From Picocystis sp. L7 (lineage: Eukaryota > Chlorophyta > Picocystophyceae > Picocystales > Picocystaceae), in the NCBI GenBank assembly GCA_020975725.1, contig QXJR01000010.1:639501-703500 (forward strand): a stretch of DNA of 64,000 nt. Direction: 5' to 3'. Below, piece after piece: positions 18,144 through 29,259 of the stretch; positions within the stretch are counted from its first letter, which is position 1; each line of letters begins with the position of its first letter. The position numbers and the translations under genes are program-made. The notes under the pieces are model-generated. The model did not search any database. It saw only the letters and a list, made by a program, of their open reading frames with translations, and had not been told where the DNA came from.

Positions 18144-21100
18144 AACAAATGAGTGTGCGTGAGGTAAACTGTTTTCCCTGTGAACAACTGTTGTTTGCCA
18201 TTTCTATGTCACACACTAAATGAGCACTTTCATAACTGTAACACAATCTATGGCAGATTAAGAAGGGGATTGCGCAGATGCGGGGAACAAAGCTGAAGTG
18301 TCTTGTGAATAAGTCCAACAATCTCCCTCTCAGGGACCTTCAGTGGTAGGGGGGTGGAAAGGGGAACATGCGATATCAATTTACACAACAACAATCGCAA
18401 TCTCACAAGTTGAATTTCCAAATGTAGCAAGGGGGTCCTCGCACATACTTTATCCATACAAGCGCTTGTTCCACTTCAAATCGCTTGACATCTCAATCTC
18501 CCTCGATGGACAAAAAGAAGGAGAGGAGGGGACCTTTTCCCCACGTAAAGGTGAACATTTCCGGCTTCTTTTCTTGCCTTATAGGTGATTCAAACACCAT
18601 TGGTTGATGCGCCAATGGACTCGGCAATTTTTATAGTTTGCAAGACTTTGCTTGCTATCGAAGATAGTTTCACATCTCCCCCGTCTAGCCTTGGTTATTA
18701 GCCTAGTAAGGGTCTTCTCTAGTTGTAAGCATATGTCGAAAGTAGCTCATCTATTGCAATGCAACGCCTTTTTGAAATCCTCCACTTTGCTATCCCTTGA
18801 TCGTTTAACAAGGCACAACATACTTATAACCACTAGAGGCGTCGTAAAGGAGAGTTGTACACGCGGAAAACCACAAAGATAGTGTCAACATAGAGTGTTC
18901 TCTCTAAGCTCAACCAACATCCTTTTCCCATATGTACCGTCTCGCACTTTTATTCTTCATAAACGAGAAGTCTTTTGCACAATTTGCCATAGCTTATGCG
19001 GAACCAATGTATTTTCACCATTCTAAGAGGCTTAGAAGGATAACTCGTCGTACAAAATTGAAGGAAAAGGTATGAATATTGTGTGAGACTTCCCTTGATC
19101 GCAAACGCGTGATGAGCACTAGCTCAACGCTAGAATTTTGTTGCTTATGCCGTGCACTCCACCTTTGTGTAGGAAGTTACCTTCGAATGTTTCAAGGCGC
19201 TTGAGCTCTGTTTATGGTTTCAACACCAGGAGCAACATAATTGATCGATTTAGTTGAAAAGAGAAAAGTTAACCTTCCTCTTCCGAAGGTTCCTACTAGC
19301 GGACGGGTATCCAAGCGGCAGCTCCACAAATCAAAAAATTTCCGCCCGGAGCTAGTGTGATACATTAAAAACAAACTACAACGTTGAATATTAATGTATT
19401 GTTTGTGTTTGCATTGGGATGTTCGGAAAGTCGACTATCCGTGATTTACTAACGGATAAGGCAACGAAGGAAATTTGTCATCGAGGGTTGGGAATCATTC
19501 TTCCTTTTTATTCTAGCATTGCATATATCGATGGAATGATTGACTATGAGGTTGTATGTTGCCCGTTCAAAATTCAATAGCGCAAAGGAAGGGAGAATGG
19601 TTGTTGCTATTCCAAGAAACGTCCATACGCGACTCAAAGTGACTTAAGCAACTGGTAGCCTTAGGATCAACACTCATATGGCAATGCAAAACTTTTTTTT
19701 ATGGAGAATGGCCATATTTCGTTTGTGTTAAGTATAATCAACATGTTGTGCAAGAATTGGTGGTACTCTTGCTACTCTTTTAATTTTAAAGATATATTCG
19801 CTTCAATGGTGCAAGAATCGTAGTGACACAAGCACTTCTTACCTCAAATTGTTCTCTTAGAAACTGAGGCTCAACCCCGCCCCTAAAGCTATTCACAATT
19901 TCGAAACAAGCATGTGCGGCAAAATTATACTGTAGTATGCATCGGAAAAAGAGAGCTTGTAGACAATCGAAATCCGAAACTGCTTGAGCATTGGTAGACT
20001 TTGAGAACGCCTCGTCATGTGCACCCTTGATGTTTTGCATCTTTGCAATCGTCATTGCTTGTACCTTTTTATTAAGCGGCCTTCATCACTCTTCATCTCA
20101 CCAATAATGCCTTCTTGCAGTGAGGAGGAACTTGTAACCACCGGCAAATTCATGCCTCCTCTGTGAAATGGACTTGGATAGAGAAATAGGCAACCGCTTG
20201 AGGTAAAGTTGACCATCTCATAAGCCGTAAGGTCTATGTTTCAGGATTTTCGAAAGAGTTTACGAGCAGCTAATGAGAATGCTTGGATATGGTAGGCGTG
20301 GTAGCCCAACGGTATGGTGCTCTTAGGCTTAGGTCTGCGACCCCGCTTCGCGGTGTTGGGTCTGGCGAGAACAATATAAAAGTCACGAGTTCCTTCATTC
20401 CTTACCAAGTGCCCTTAGTAATTACTATCAAAGCGTCCGTGAGTGTTTGGCGCTCCCACACGTACCTTGGAGGCGAGCTTGGTCGAGGGAAAGACGAGGA
20501 AATTGCCCGTTCTTGGACAAGTGGGAGGAGCTCCCCTTGCGCTCTGGTAAACCACTCCTTGATGGATTCGAGGCTTCTAGCCAAGTGAGGTGACTCTCTT
20601 AACCGTTTTGTGGCGGGCGTGAACAACGTGTGATTCCCGGCCGTCCATCGTACGGTCCTGGAAGTCTCTCACGCTCGCCCGTATCTTGGTCGCTTCATCC
20701 TCGCCCTTGATCTCCCTTTTCCGAATCTGTGGAGGAGATGCCCCGCAGGTAGTCCGACTCCACCCTCCTTTCAGTCGGGGAACCCTTCCGATCGACGTCA
20801 CCCTTGACCGGAGTCTTGCTCCCGATAAACCGGCCCGCTCACTTAGGAATCGGGCACCTACTACCATTGCATGGCCTTTTTGACTATGTCGATCCGGTCT
20901 CCCGGTCTCGACACCCCGGCTGTATCGAAAGGGCCGCTACTACCCTAGGCCTCGCTCATAGGAGGCCCCTACCATATGCAAGAGTAATGTGGTTGGAGTT
21001 AAATTGACTTAAGGGGCTAAATTTCAATATTATTCTTGAATGCGTACCTCCCAAAGAGGTGTTCCATCTCGCTCGCGTCTTGATAGGGCAACTTTTTTAA

Positions 21101-21931
21101 TCCCGGGCACTCATTGACACAAACGAAGAGAATGGGTGGAGGGTAGCTAATTTTACCTAACAACTGCCTACTAGGCTTCTAGGACATAAACCAATCACGG
21201 CTCCCGACTTCGTGGACGCTCAAAGACCAAGAATGACACCAATAGCATGCGATCTAGGATGGGGGAACAAAGCAATTGGAAGGGCTATCCATTTTCACAG
21301 TATAAGGAACAAGCGAGTGTGAAACTCAAGACTTCGCGCTTGATTGGACTTGGTCGCATAGCATTTGAACTCCATGCTTTGACGCAAACGGCGTTGTCCA
21401 CCGGTAGCACGCGAGATCGGGTTCATCTTCGGCACTTCAATACGAAGTTCACATGGCACCCTCTTGGCTCTCCATCCGTGGAGGAAAGAGCATCCTTCCT
21501 CACGTTCCATTTTCGTAACCGGACGAATCTAGGATCGGCCGGCCACGTTGCGACCTATGCGATGCTTGCAAGGGACGCCCGACCCGCACGAGCGCGCGTC
21601 GGTGGGCCAATCGAGCCTCCAATGCCATGGTTGGCGCGAGCGTGGATGGCCGTTTGGTCCTTGGTGCCACCTTCCACTGCTCTTCTTGGATCGTCCGAAC
21701 TCCAACGGTCCCCCACGCCCCCATTCCCCTCCTTCCGAACCGTCCCCTCCCCCTTCCCGACGAGGACGGTCCCCTGTGGATCGGTGCCCGTCCTCTGCGG
21801 GTCGCGGTGTCCCTCGTCCGAGGGAGGTGGGATCGTTCCGAGAAAAACGTGCGAACTCGGAGGGACGAGTTCGTGGAAGGTTCTGGAACACAAACGACGT
21901 GCTTCGTTCCAAGAGGAAAGGCGCAAAAAGG
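18144..21931. other. Spacer between the two biosynthetic genes; no gene recognised
   Basis: AT-richer from 18144 to about 20250, GC-richer from about 20600. No convincing protein frame. It holds one copy of a dispersed 187-bp repeat (20424-20610). The last 400 bp before 21932 are stop-poor in several frames, as in other gene-upstream zones of this window. Confidence 0.5.
20424..20610 (+). repeat. Dispersed repeat, copy A
   Basis: About 187 bp matching 46706-46892 in the same orientation, with long shared blocks such as cccgttcttggacaagtggg and gatggattcgaggcttctag. By eye identity is roughly 80-85% without obvious indels. The flanking DNA is unrelated. Origin unknown; probably a non-autonomous element or a fragment of one. 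Confidence 0.8.
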
Positions 21932-23827
21932 ATGGCTTCCGAAGGATGGAACAGGTACCAAAGGGAACGTGCTGGACGCATGGAAGGATCAGCAGACGCA
22001 CCGGCCGGACGGGAGGAACGAGACGTGGCGAAAGAGGTGATGGAAACCGTGAAGGAGATGCTGCCGGACGTGGAGCTGGGACCTGAAGACCACCTGGCCG
22101 AAGCTGGGCTGTCCGATTCCATCTCCCACATGCTGCTGCGAGACCAACTGAGGAAGAAGCTGGGATTGGAGCTGCCAGAGACTCTGGTGACCGAGTATCC
22201 GACGGTGAAAGCCATCACCGAAGCAGTGCTGGCCGCCACGCAGGAAAAAGTGCCACCTCTCCTCCTTCCCATCCTCTACCAAGGAAACGAGAGAAGCAAG
22301 CTGGAAAAACCGGGTTCGACGCCCTTTTTTCCCTGGTCCGTCAAGATCGTATCCTTCTTCTCTTGGCTGGCGTTCGCCATCACCAGCCTGTTCCGATCCA
22401 AGAGAAGAAAGGCTCAGTACAAGAACGGATCCGGTGATACGGTGTACCACCTGAAACCAGAAGTGGAAATTCCAAAGACCACATGCAAGCTGTCTTGGGA
22501 CGACATGCTCCTCATGCGCATCGACCTCACCGCATCCTTGCACTTGCCCTACAAGGCCGACGATGAACAGATCATGGAGGGCTTGCAAAAGGCCGTTGCG
22601 ACATACCCATCCTTCACGGGACACTTCGAACCATTGGGAAGCGGAGCCTGCCTCGTCTTTGGTGGAGAACATGCGTACGTCGAAGTGACGGTTGGTAGAA
22701 ACACAGAGCTGAAAGGCACGAGTCCTAATCTACCGTCTGCGGTGGATGCGAAAAAGACTCCTGCGAACCTTTACATAAGGTCGATGGCCTTCCGGCTGTT
22801 CTCTCGAGCCTACTCGAGACTCTTCCACAAGCCAGCCTTCCGGGCTTGCATCCTTCACAAGAAAGCCAAGGCTTCCTCGAAGGATGTAGAGTCCGGCAGA
22901 GGGGAGCAGGAGCAGACTGTGCTCCAAATCCTTTGGAGTCACGGACTGGCCGACGGAAATACTATCAACAAGTTCTTGTCATGCTGGGCGTCTTGCTGTC
23001 GAGGAGAAGTGAACTACAGCACCAGCCAGGGCCCCTTCAAGTCTCTGACGAGCGGACAGCGTGCAGCATTGGCCGATGATTTGCTGCGTCCAGGCTACCC
23101 CACAATGCGACACCAGGTTCTGCAGCTCAACGACTTTCACTTCAGAAGGCTGCACATCCCCAACAAGAAACTGCAAGAGCTCAAAGGCATCTGCGGTGGG
23201 AACTGCTCTGATGCAGATGCTGTCTCTGCCCTACTTTGGGCTGCAATGATCGATGTCAGCGCCAAACCCTCGGACCCCAAGTCTAGTGAGATTGTGCGAG
23301 TTAGTTTCATGGACGATCTTAGAAACTATGTACCAGAGCTGCAGTCCTTCTGTGGCAATTTGCTCTGTTTTAGATCCCCCATCTCGCTGGATGGATCTGA
23401 ATTGAGAGATGCCTTGCGAAGCAGTGGAATGAATCGATGCCACCAAAGCCAGCCTGTCTTGCGCTATCTAGCAAGAGTCATAAGGGAAGGCAGGGCAAGA
23501 AAGATCTACTCTCTGGAGGAGATAGAGAGGACATCCGTTGTTCCTGGTTGCCACCTGTGTGAGATGCAGTATAAACTTACTGACGAGCGAAAGCAGTCTT
23601 GTCTGGCTGTCAACGATGCCATTCCGGGTACAAGAAACATCAATATGAAGTTCAGAGCGGAGGGTCCTCCTGCTCTTGTCGATGAAGCATCCATCCAATG
23701 GTTCCCTGACATCCCAATTTTCAGCTTTGACGCCTTGAAAGCTCTTTCAGATTGCCCGCTTTGGCAAGTCCACCTCTACGGGGCTCCTGACGGCGGGGTG
23801 CACTTCCAGTTGATGACTGCACCCTGA
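21932..23827 (+). CDS. ACP-BAHD-like acyltransferase fusion protein
   Basis: About 631 residues. An N-terminal acyl carrier domain (about residues 25-95) has GLSDSI with the likely phosphopantetheine Ser at codon 22118. A hydrophobic stretch (FFSWLAFAITSLF, about residue 145) followed by basic residues may touch the membrane. The C-terminal BAHD-like domain has KLSWDDM at its start, HGLAD (His codon 22940, Asp 22952), and FCGN. A clear DFGWG motif is not seen. It aligns through to the C-terminus with the end of the PKS at 16780-18100, whose His is replaced by Arg. It lies 3.8 kb downstream of the PKS in the same direction, suggesting acyl transfer from the ACP to an alcohol or amine in the same pathway (inference). 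The frame is open back to 21548, but those 128 residues are Pro/Arg-rich filler, so I chose the ATG at 21932. Stop is TGA. Confidence 0.85.
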   Translation: MASEGWNRYQRERAGRMEGSADAPAGREERDVAKEVMETVKEMLPDVELGPEDHLAEAGLSDSISHMLLRDQLRKKLGLELPETLVTEYPTVKAITEAVLAATQEKVPPLLLPILYQGNERSKLEKPGSTPFFPWSVKIVSFFSWLAFAITSLFRSKRRKAQYKNGSGDTVYHLKPEVEIPKTTCKLSWDDMLLMRIDLTASLHLPYKADDEQIMEGLQKAVATYPSFTGHFEPLGSGACLVFGGEHAYVEVTVGRNTELKGTSPNLPSAVDAKKTPANLYIRSMAFRLFSRAYSRLFHKPAFRACILHKKAKASSKDVESGRGEQEQTVLQILWSHGLADGNTINKFLSCWASCCRGEVNYSTSQGPFKSLTSGQRAALADDLLRPGYPTMRHQVLQLNDFHFRRLHIPNKKLQELKGICGGNCSDADAVSALLWAAMIDVSAKPSDPKSSEIVRVSFMDDLRNYVPELQSFCGNLLCFRSPISLDGSELRDALRSSGMNRCHQSQPVLRYLARVIREGRARKIYSLEEIERTSVVPGCHLCEMQYKLTDERKQSCLAVNDAIPGTRNINMKFRAEGPPALVDEASIQWFPDIPIFSFDALKALSDCPLWQVHLYGAPDGGVHFQLMTAP

Positions 23828-24567
23828 TTCTCTTTACTTTCCAGATGGCGGGAAGGATCTTCTTGTAAATCCTTTGCTTGGATGGCATCACCAGCTGGAG
23901 CCTATACGTCCTCCAACATATATTCTCTAGAACACACCCTCGTACCAGCTTCAATCATTGCACTCGGCATGGTGAATTGTTGGCAAAAACATGCGGTCGG
24001 ACTGATTTCTTCCCTCATCCTTCGCTCCGTCTGCTAAAACAGCAAGTTTGTTTCTGCAGTCTCTCTTTTTGTAGCTGTGGTGGAAAGTTTGGGTGTCTAC
24101 TCTCTGGAAGCATGTTACGGCTCAGTTGTCTTCATGGACACCACCATGTTGTATTTGTCTATCAGTCGGAAGTTTCCACTGGCATAATCGCTAATCAGGC
24201 ATGGAGGTGCTGGCAGCGCAAGCAGCTTTGCGGCTGCTAGCAGTACGTCCAAAGTTGTTGCGAGGAACGATGCCCTCACGAACAATCTTTCTGGAAGTTT
24301 GTGTGCTCTCTCTTCTTTGTTTGCAGAATTGCAATCCTACCTTTAGCACTGCGTGCACAAGTGTAGGCCTCCCAACAGTGGACCACTTGTAAAAGGCAAG
24401 AATGTTGCTAAGCCTTGCCGCTCCGGCACGTTTCAATCCTTTGTTAGGATTCAACACCCCAGCTTTGAGCAAGTCCTTGATGGAGGTTGTCTTCCAAAGC
24501 TGGTTTTAAAACTTCCGGAACGAATCCTCCTGGATTGAAGGTAGCAAATGAAAAGGTGCACTCTCTC
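23828..24567. other. Intergenic; no gene recognised
   Basis: Between the ACP-BAHD gene and the minus-strand gene at 24568. Minus-strand frames between 24191 and 24567 read somewhat protein-like but are broken and match nothing I recognise; they could be a decayed 3' part of the neighbouring gene. Confidence 0.4.
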
Positions 24568-25573
24568 TTACAATGTGCTTTCCTGCTCTTCCATTTGTAC
24601 TTCTGGCGCAACCACTTGAGGAGAGATCCTGGTAGGCTTACGAACAGAAAGTTGAGGGATGTCCCAGACCAAGTCAAAAGGAAATTTACCCAGAACTTCC
24701 ATCACTTCGTTCCTGGCCTCTTCGCTCGCCAAGTGTTTCTCCAGCAACATTCCCAGTGTGGATGCTCGAACAAGCTTCCTTTGGAGCGGTGGAGCCTTTC
24801 TGTTGGGTTTCAAGGCATTTCTCCTTGCTTGAAGAAAACGGGTGAGGAAGTAGATGATCCTCCTGGAAGAAAACCATAGTTTCTTATTTAAGATTCGGTA
24901 GATGCCCCTCATACATCTTGTTTTTTCAACCAAAGTCTCGATCGTGGCCAAGAGCAACTCCAAGGAAGGCACTACCTTCGACTGACCTGGAACGATCCCC
25001 GTAACTTTCTTCGCTCCGTTCTTCATCTCCTTGCTGGGCTGGAACGATGCATTAATGCAGCAAGTGCTGGCCTTCCACTTTTTTCTTCAGAATAAAGCGG
25101 CACGTTGGGAAATCTTCATACCCATACACTTTGCCGAGCCAGGCAGGATGGTTGGAAGCAAGTTCGTTCAGGTCACTGTGCGTCACCAACTGCTTCAACA
25201 CGCCCATGGGCTTCACAAGCGGGCCACCACGAAGGTGCGTGCGGACGTGAATCGCTTCGTCTTCTATGGTTTTGCCACGGCCACTGGAGATCAGCTTGTC
25301 GATGTACACCAACACCTCCTCTTTCATTCCCGGGTAGCCTCTTTCCTGGAGCTTTCCCATTCCTTTCTCCAGGAAGGACAATTCTTGTGTTTGCTCATGG
25401 AGACCAGGTCCGTCCACCTGGCCTCCCGACCTGGAAGGTCCTTCGCTTCCCTCTTCGCTCGTGGACAAGCCATGGAGGTAGATGGTCCGCCATGGATGTT
25501 TGAGACGTCCGCCTCTGCACTGCACAGGATCCAATGAGCACCTTCCCACCATGGAGACGCAAGCCTCATCCAT
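24568..25573 (-). pseudogene. Unknown-family protein, paralogue of 59545-61026, with a 1-nt frameshift
   Basis: I do not recognise the family. Two minus-strand frames (25573-25052 and 25047-24568) together match the intact protein at 59545-61026: SDLNELASNHPAWLG against KDLDELPLRHPHWFG, SFQPSKEMKNGAKKVTGI against SFEAPGGLTEGTIRRTGI, and PSLELLLATIETLVEK against PTTEFLLALVESLVDQ. Removing one base (G at 25057 on the plus strand) restores a gapless alignment across the junction, so this is a single-base insertion or a sequencing error rather than an intron. ATG at 25573 is a plausible start. The C-terminal part is shorter than in the paralogue. Confidence 0.65.
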
Positions 25574-27693
25574 CGGACCACCACAGTGGCTGCACTACAT
25601 AGGAAGCCTGGGTTTGAGTCATGGTTCTCGCCCCATGAAAGAAAGGAAAACAGGGTCGGGTCCAATGGGGTCGGGGAAAGGACAGACTGCCTTTCTAGGG
25701 ACCAACTCCTCTCCCAGCGAGGATTGTGGGAGGTCAGCTCTCCGGCACCAAAACGCTGCCTCTGTTAGCTGTGGTGCATAGAAACGCAATCGCCTAACAT
25801 CCCCCGTGTGTGGTGTCCCTTTCCAATGTGGCGTGCCTCTCTCGTCTTGGACGATACGAGAACGACGGTGAAGATTCGCCTGTTACTGTTGAAAAGCCAA
25901 TCCACCACATTGTAGGGATACGGTTGGCGACGATCCGGAAGCCTACCATCAAGTGACCACGGATCCTTCTGACGAAACCAGTCTGGCTCAAGGCCTACGA
26001 CCCACGCGTCTTCGTTGTGGATGTGCCATCAAAGTTGACCAAACTTCGATAGAGCAAGCTTGTGATGTTCGTCACGCATTCTCCTTCGAAGGTTTGATTG
26101 TAAACATCCTTCTCGTCCGATCAAAGAGCCCCAAGACTGAAGCAATGGCTCCCGAGGTCGGGAAGGTCCGCCATGATGCGCACCGCATCGTTGGAAGGCA
26201 TTTCAGCGTGCAACAAGGGATCCTTGGTAGGCACTTGATTGGGATCGCGCTTTGATCCGTCATGCCATACAAAAGGTTCAAGGCCCGATCTTCTTCCCGG
26301 TCCAAGGATTTCTTCTGCCCCTTGTTTGAGAGATTCGTGTGGATAGTGCGCCTGCTCGCTTCTTGCACACCTTGGTCCATCACAGGATGCCCTTTCCTTT
26401 CCTCTCCCACAGGGCGTACGCGAAGCTTGCGTCCGCTTGTACGTGGAGTGGAGCTCGTGGCTCCCACGTGGTGGCACACTCCCTCCCTTGTGTCCAAGAA
26501 CGGAGTTGTACTCCAATGCCACCAAGATTGTGAGCTTCAACCCATCCATCCAAGCAAGAGGTTGTGCTTCCACCCATTCCAAGCAAGCAGGAGGTTGTGC
26601 TTCCACCCCTTCCATCCATCCAAGCAAGAGGTTGTGCTTCCACCCATTCCATCCATCCAAGCAAGAGGTTGTGCTTCCACCCATTCCAAGCAAGCAAGAG
26701 GTTGTGCTTCCACCCATTCCATCCATCCAAGCAAGAGGTTGTGCTTCCACCCATTCCATCCATCCAAGCAAGAGGTTGTGCTTCCACCCATTCCATCCAT
26801 CCAAGCAAGAGGTTGTGACCCTTGACAAAGGGATGGATGGGACGAACTCGACTCGTGGCTGAACCGAATGGAAGTTCGCCGCATTCCGCGCATGGGAACG
26901 TCGCACCGCGCGAATTCGCAAGGAACGGATGCAGTGGAGCGGCAGGTGCACGTGCGGAAGCATGCTCCCACGTGGGACTCGTGAGCTCGCGAGAGAGAGA
27001 GACCTGTCGAACGTCTCGGACGAAGCCGTTCGGACGCGACGTGCGAGCTTGTCGCTCGCCTGGTGACTTTTCCGCAGTTGGATCGCAAGAGGACGCGGCT
27101 TCCAAGCGGCTGGTGTGTGCCGTCGAACCTCCTTATCTCTCGTGCCGGAAGCGCCTTGGGAAAGGAGACGTGGACCGCCATCGTGCAGGATCCCTGTCTT
27201 TGCCAACGTCCATGCGTTCGTGGAGGAACCTGCAAAGACACGTGGACGATGGAATCGAAAGGACCTTCGCGACGAAGCGCTGGTGCGCCATGGCCGTGGC
27301 CATGTCGCTGGAAAGTCCTAGGCGAGGGTCGCGACGGCGACGATAAGGAATGCTCGACGAAGAAGAGGGAAGAGGACGAGAAGCTCCCATTGAATTGCAC
27401 GATGGAAGGGAACGTGAAGGAGCTGTGCAATGACATCTGCTCGGCCTCACCGCATTCGGACAAGATCAAGCGAAACCCAAGGGTCTGGAGAGAGGAGCTC
27501 GAGTGGGACTTGGGACTCGGAAAGGCCTGTGCAGCGCGTGGATGAAGGGCACCTGGAAAGAATTGAAAAGCACATCGTGCAGGCGATGGATTTCTTCCGG
27601 AATACGCCCAGTCCCTCCGGATTTGGAACGGTGCAGCGTCAAGGCGTGGTCCTCAACACGCGATGCTAAGCCCACCAACTTCCACGCAAGCCC
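25574..27693. other. Intergenic region with a minisatellite; no gene recognised
   Basis: Contains the 37-bp tandem repeat at 26541-26817, which by its length creates repetitive frames on both strands that I do not accept as genes. From about 26880 the DNA is GC-richer, with CACGTG motifs. Frames at 27360-27666 may be upstream pieces of the weak gene at 27694. Confidence 0.5.
26541..26817. repeat. Minisatellite, about 37-bp unit, roughly 8 copies
   Basis: Unit core gaggttgtgcttccaccca followed by ttccatccatccaagcaa. Some units are shortened (aagcaagcaa in place of atccatccaagcaa). Because 37 is not a multiple of 3, every frame reads the same short peptides in rotation, which argues against coding. 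Confidence 0.9.
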
Positions 27694-28197
27694 ATGATTG
27701 ACCTCCTGGATCACGCTCGCACTTGTTTTTTTCCCGAGAGAGGCAGGAGAATGAGTCGGGCGGCGGAAATGGTATCGACCAAGTGCATGCGGATCGTCAG
27801 TGGCAACACAGAGAATCGGCTGCGGCTGCAAGAATCAATGCAGTTCCTTACTCGTGATTTGAAAGGCGGGATCAGCCGAAAATGGGAGGTGGTCTCCATC
27901 TCCCAGATGAAGACATGGACTACGGACAGGTCGATCGCTTTGCTGAGGAAGGCGATGGAGGATGTCTTCGAATCTGGACCTGACACGGCGGTAAATCTGT
28001 GTGGAATGCCGCCACAGATAGGGCACACATTTATCCAGTGGATAGAACAACTGGCACCCTCTATCACGCAGCATCCGGTGAGTGAAGAGGAAAGAGGAAT
28101 GATCCTTCACGTTGTTGGTTTCAACGACTTTATGAACATAAAAAGGCTGATGGATCCTCCTGCTACCATTCAGGCCTGTCAATACAGCGAATTTTAG
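27694..28197 (+). CDS. Hypothetical protein, possibly the 3' part of a longer or broken gene
   Basis: 167 codons from ATG 27694 to TAG 28195, unrecognised. The composition looks protein-like (a helical Lys/Arg-rich first half, then QIGHTFIQWIEQLAP). The same frame is open upstream at 27430-27666 and is separated by one TAA at 27667; an additional upstream frame (27334-27545) also looks acidic and protein-like. This may be an intron-containing gene, a pseudogene, or chance. No signal peptide or membrane segment. Confidence 0.35.
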   Translation: MIDLLDHARTCFFPERGRRMSRAAEMVSTKCMRIVSGNTENRLRLQESMQFLTRDLKGGISRKWEVVSISQMKTWTTDRSIALLRKAMEDVFESGPDTAVNLCGMPPQIGHTFIQWIEQLAPSITQHPVSEEERGMILHVVGFNDFMNIKRLMDPPATIQACQYSEF

Positions 28198-29259
28198 CCA
28201 TTACGGGCGTAATTGTGTGCAGGGATTGGGGTCTTGGTTGTCCCGATATGTGAAGGGCAAGTTGCCTGTGCACCTTTACCCATGCATGTCCCTCCCAATC
28301 CTCTCTGGACGCGATCAGAAGGTCAGTGGGATTGCGCTGCTGCTGTGTGCTTGACTTGACCAGCAAGGACCAAGACCTCTGCCAAGCAGGATCGAAGCTT
28401 CCCTTTCTTCGGGCGGCGCACTCAAAGGAATCTAGAGAATGGGTAGAATTTGTGCAGCTGGTTGAGACAGAGTGGGAGGGAATAGTTCAAGGGAACCTCT
28501 GGTAGAAGACGTGCTCGACTTTTGGCCGGAGGTGTAGTTCAACTTTCGTGATCCGAAAGTTGTCTGAATCAATGAAGATGCGGCAATGTGTCACATGGAT
28601 CGGTCAGACAGCGAGCAATCGGCGGTTTAAAACACAGAACGCATACCCCTGACCAGCCACCACATGGCAACATTGTTTGCTTGAATCGGTGAGACCAAGG
28701 AAATCTGATCAGCACAGAATCTGAAGATCGCTCTCCTCTCAACCTCGACGTGCAGGGAAGGAATCTGTGTGGGCAGACAATCCCTCTTACTTGGCAGTGT
28801 CCTTGTCCAGCTTGGTCCAAATCAGTTGCAGTGATCGGTGCGTCATTTCATCTCCCATTTCCAGCTCTCTCCAGTCCCTTCCCCTGAAATCCTGTGTCCC
28901 ACATTAAGAGCTAGGAAGGGTGCAGGCATGCGTTTCCCCTGCCGTCAGCAACGTTTGCATTCGCTGCCTGGTGTGCGGACATGTGCACGACCAGAGTGCT
29001 TGGATTGAAAGGTGTGCAGAGAACTGACCCCTTCAAACGAAAAGATCATCCACGGCGTTCTAGGAGCACCGTGAACCACTGCGGGAATGAGGTAGGTCTG
29101 CCTTGGATTGGACAGTGGAGGGGGCACAGACCTTGTAGGAAAGGGCAGGGCCGTTTGGATTGAAACAAATCAGAAACAAATCAGGAGATTTACAGAACGA
29201 TGAAAGATGCAAGGAATTAAGACCAGGCCCGAAATCGGAGTGAGGGTAGAATCCATGCA
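28198..29259. other. Intergenic; nothing recognised
   Basis: No supported gene, repeat or RNA. It contains the 3' flank of the minus-strand formamidase-like gene. Confidence 0.5.

Noticed and set aside
20283-20380. tRNA-like or SINE-like segment with a box A match (TAGCCCAACGG at 20302)
   Set aside because: No box B or T-arm and no cloverleaf could be drawn; box A alone is weak.
21247-22086. 279-codon plus-strand frame overlapping the ACP-BAHD start
   Set aside because: Pro/Arg-rich, no motifs, and it overlaps the recognised carrier domain in another frame.
26121-27469. 310-361 codon minus-strand frames through the minisatellite
   Set aside because: The repeat makes all frames read the same rotated peptides; the unit is not a multiple of 3, and flanking residues are random.
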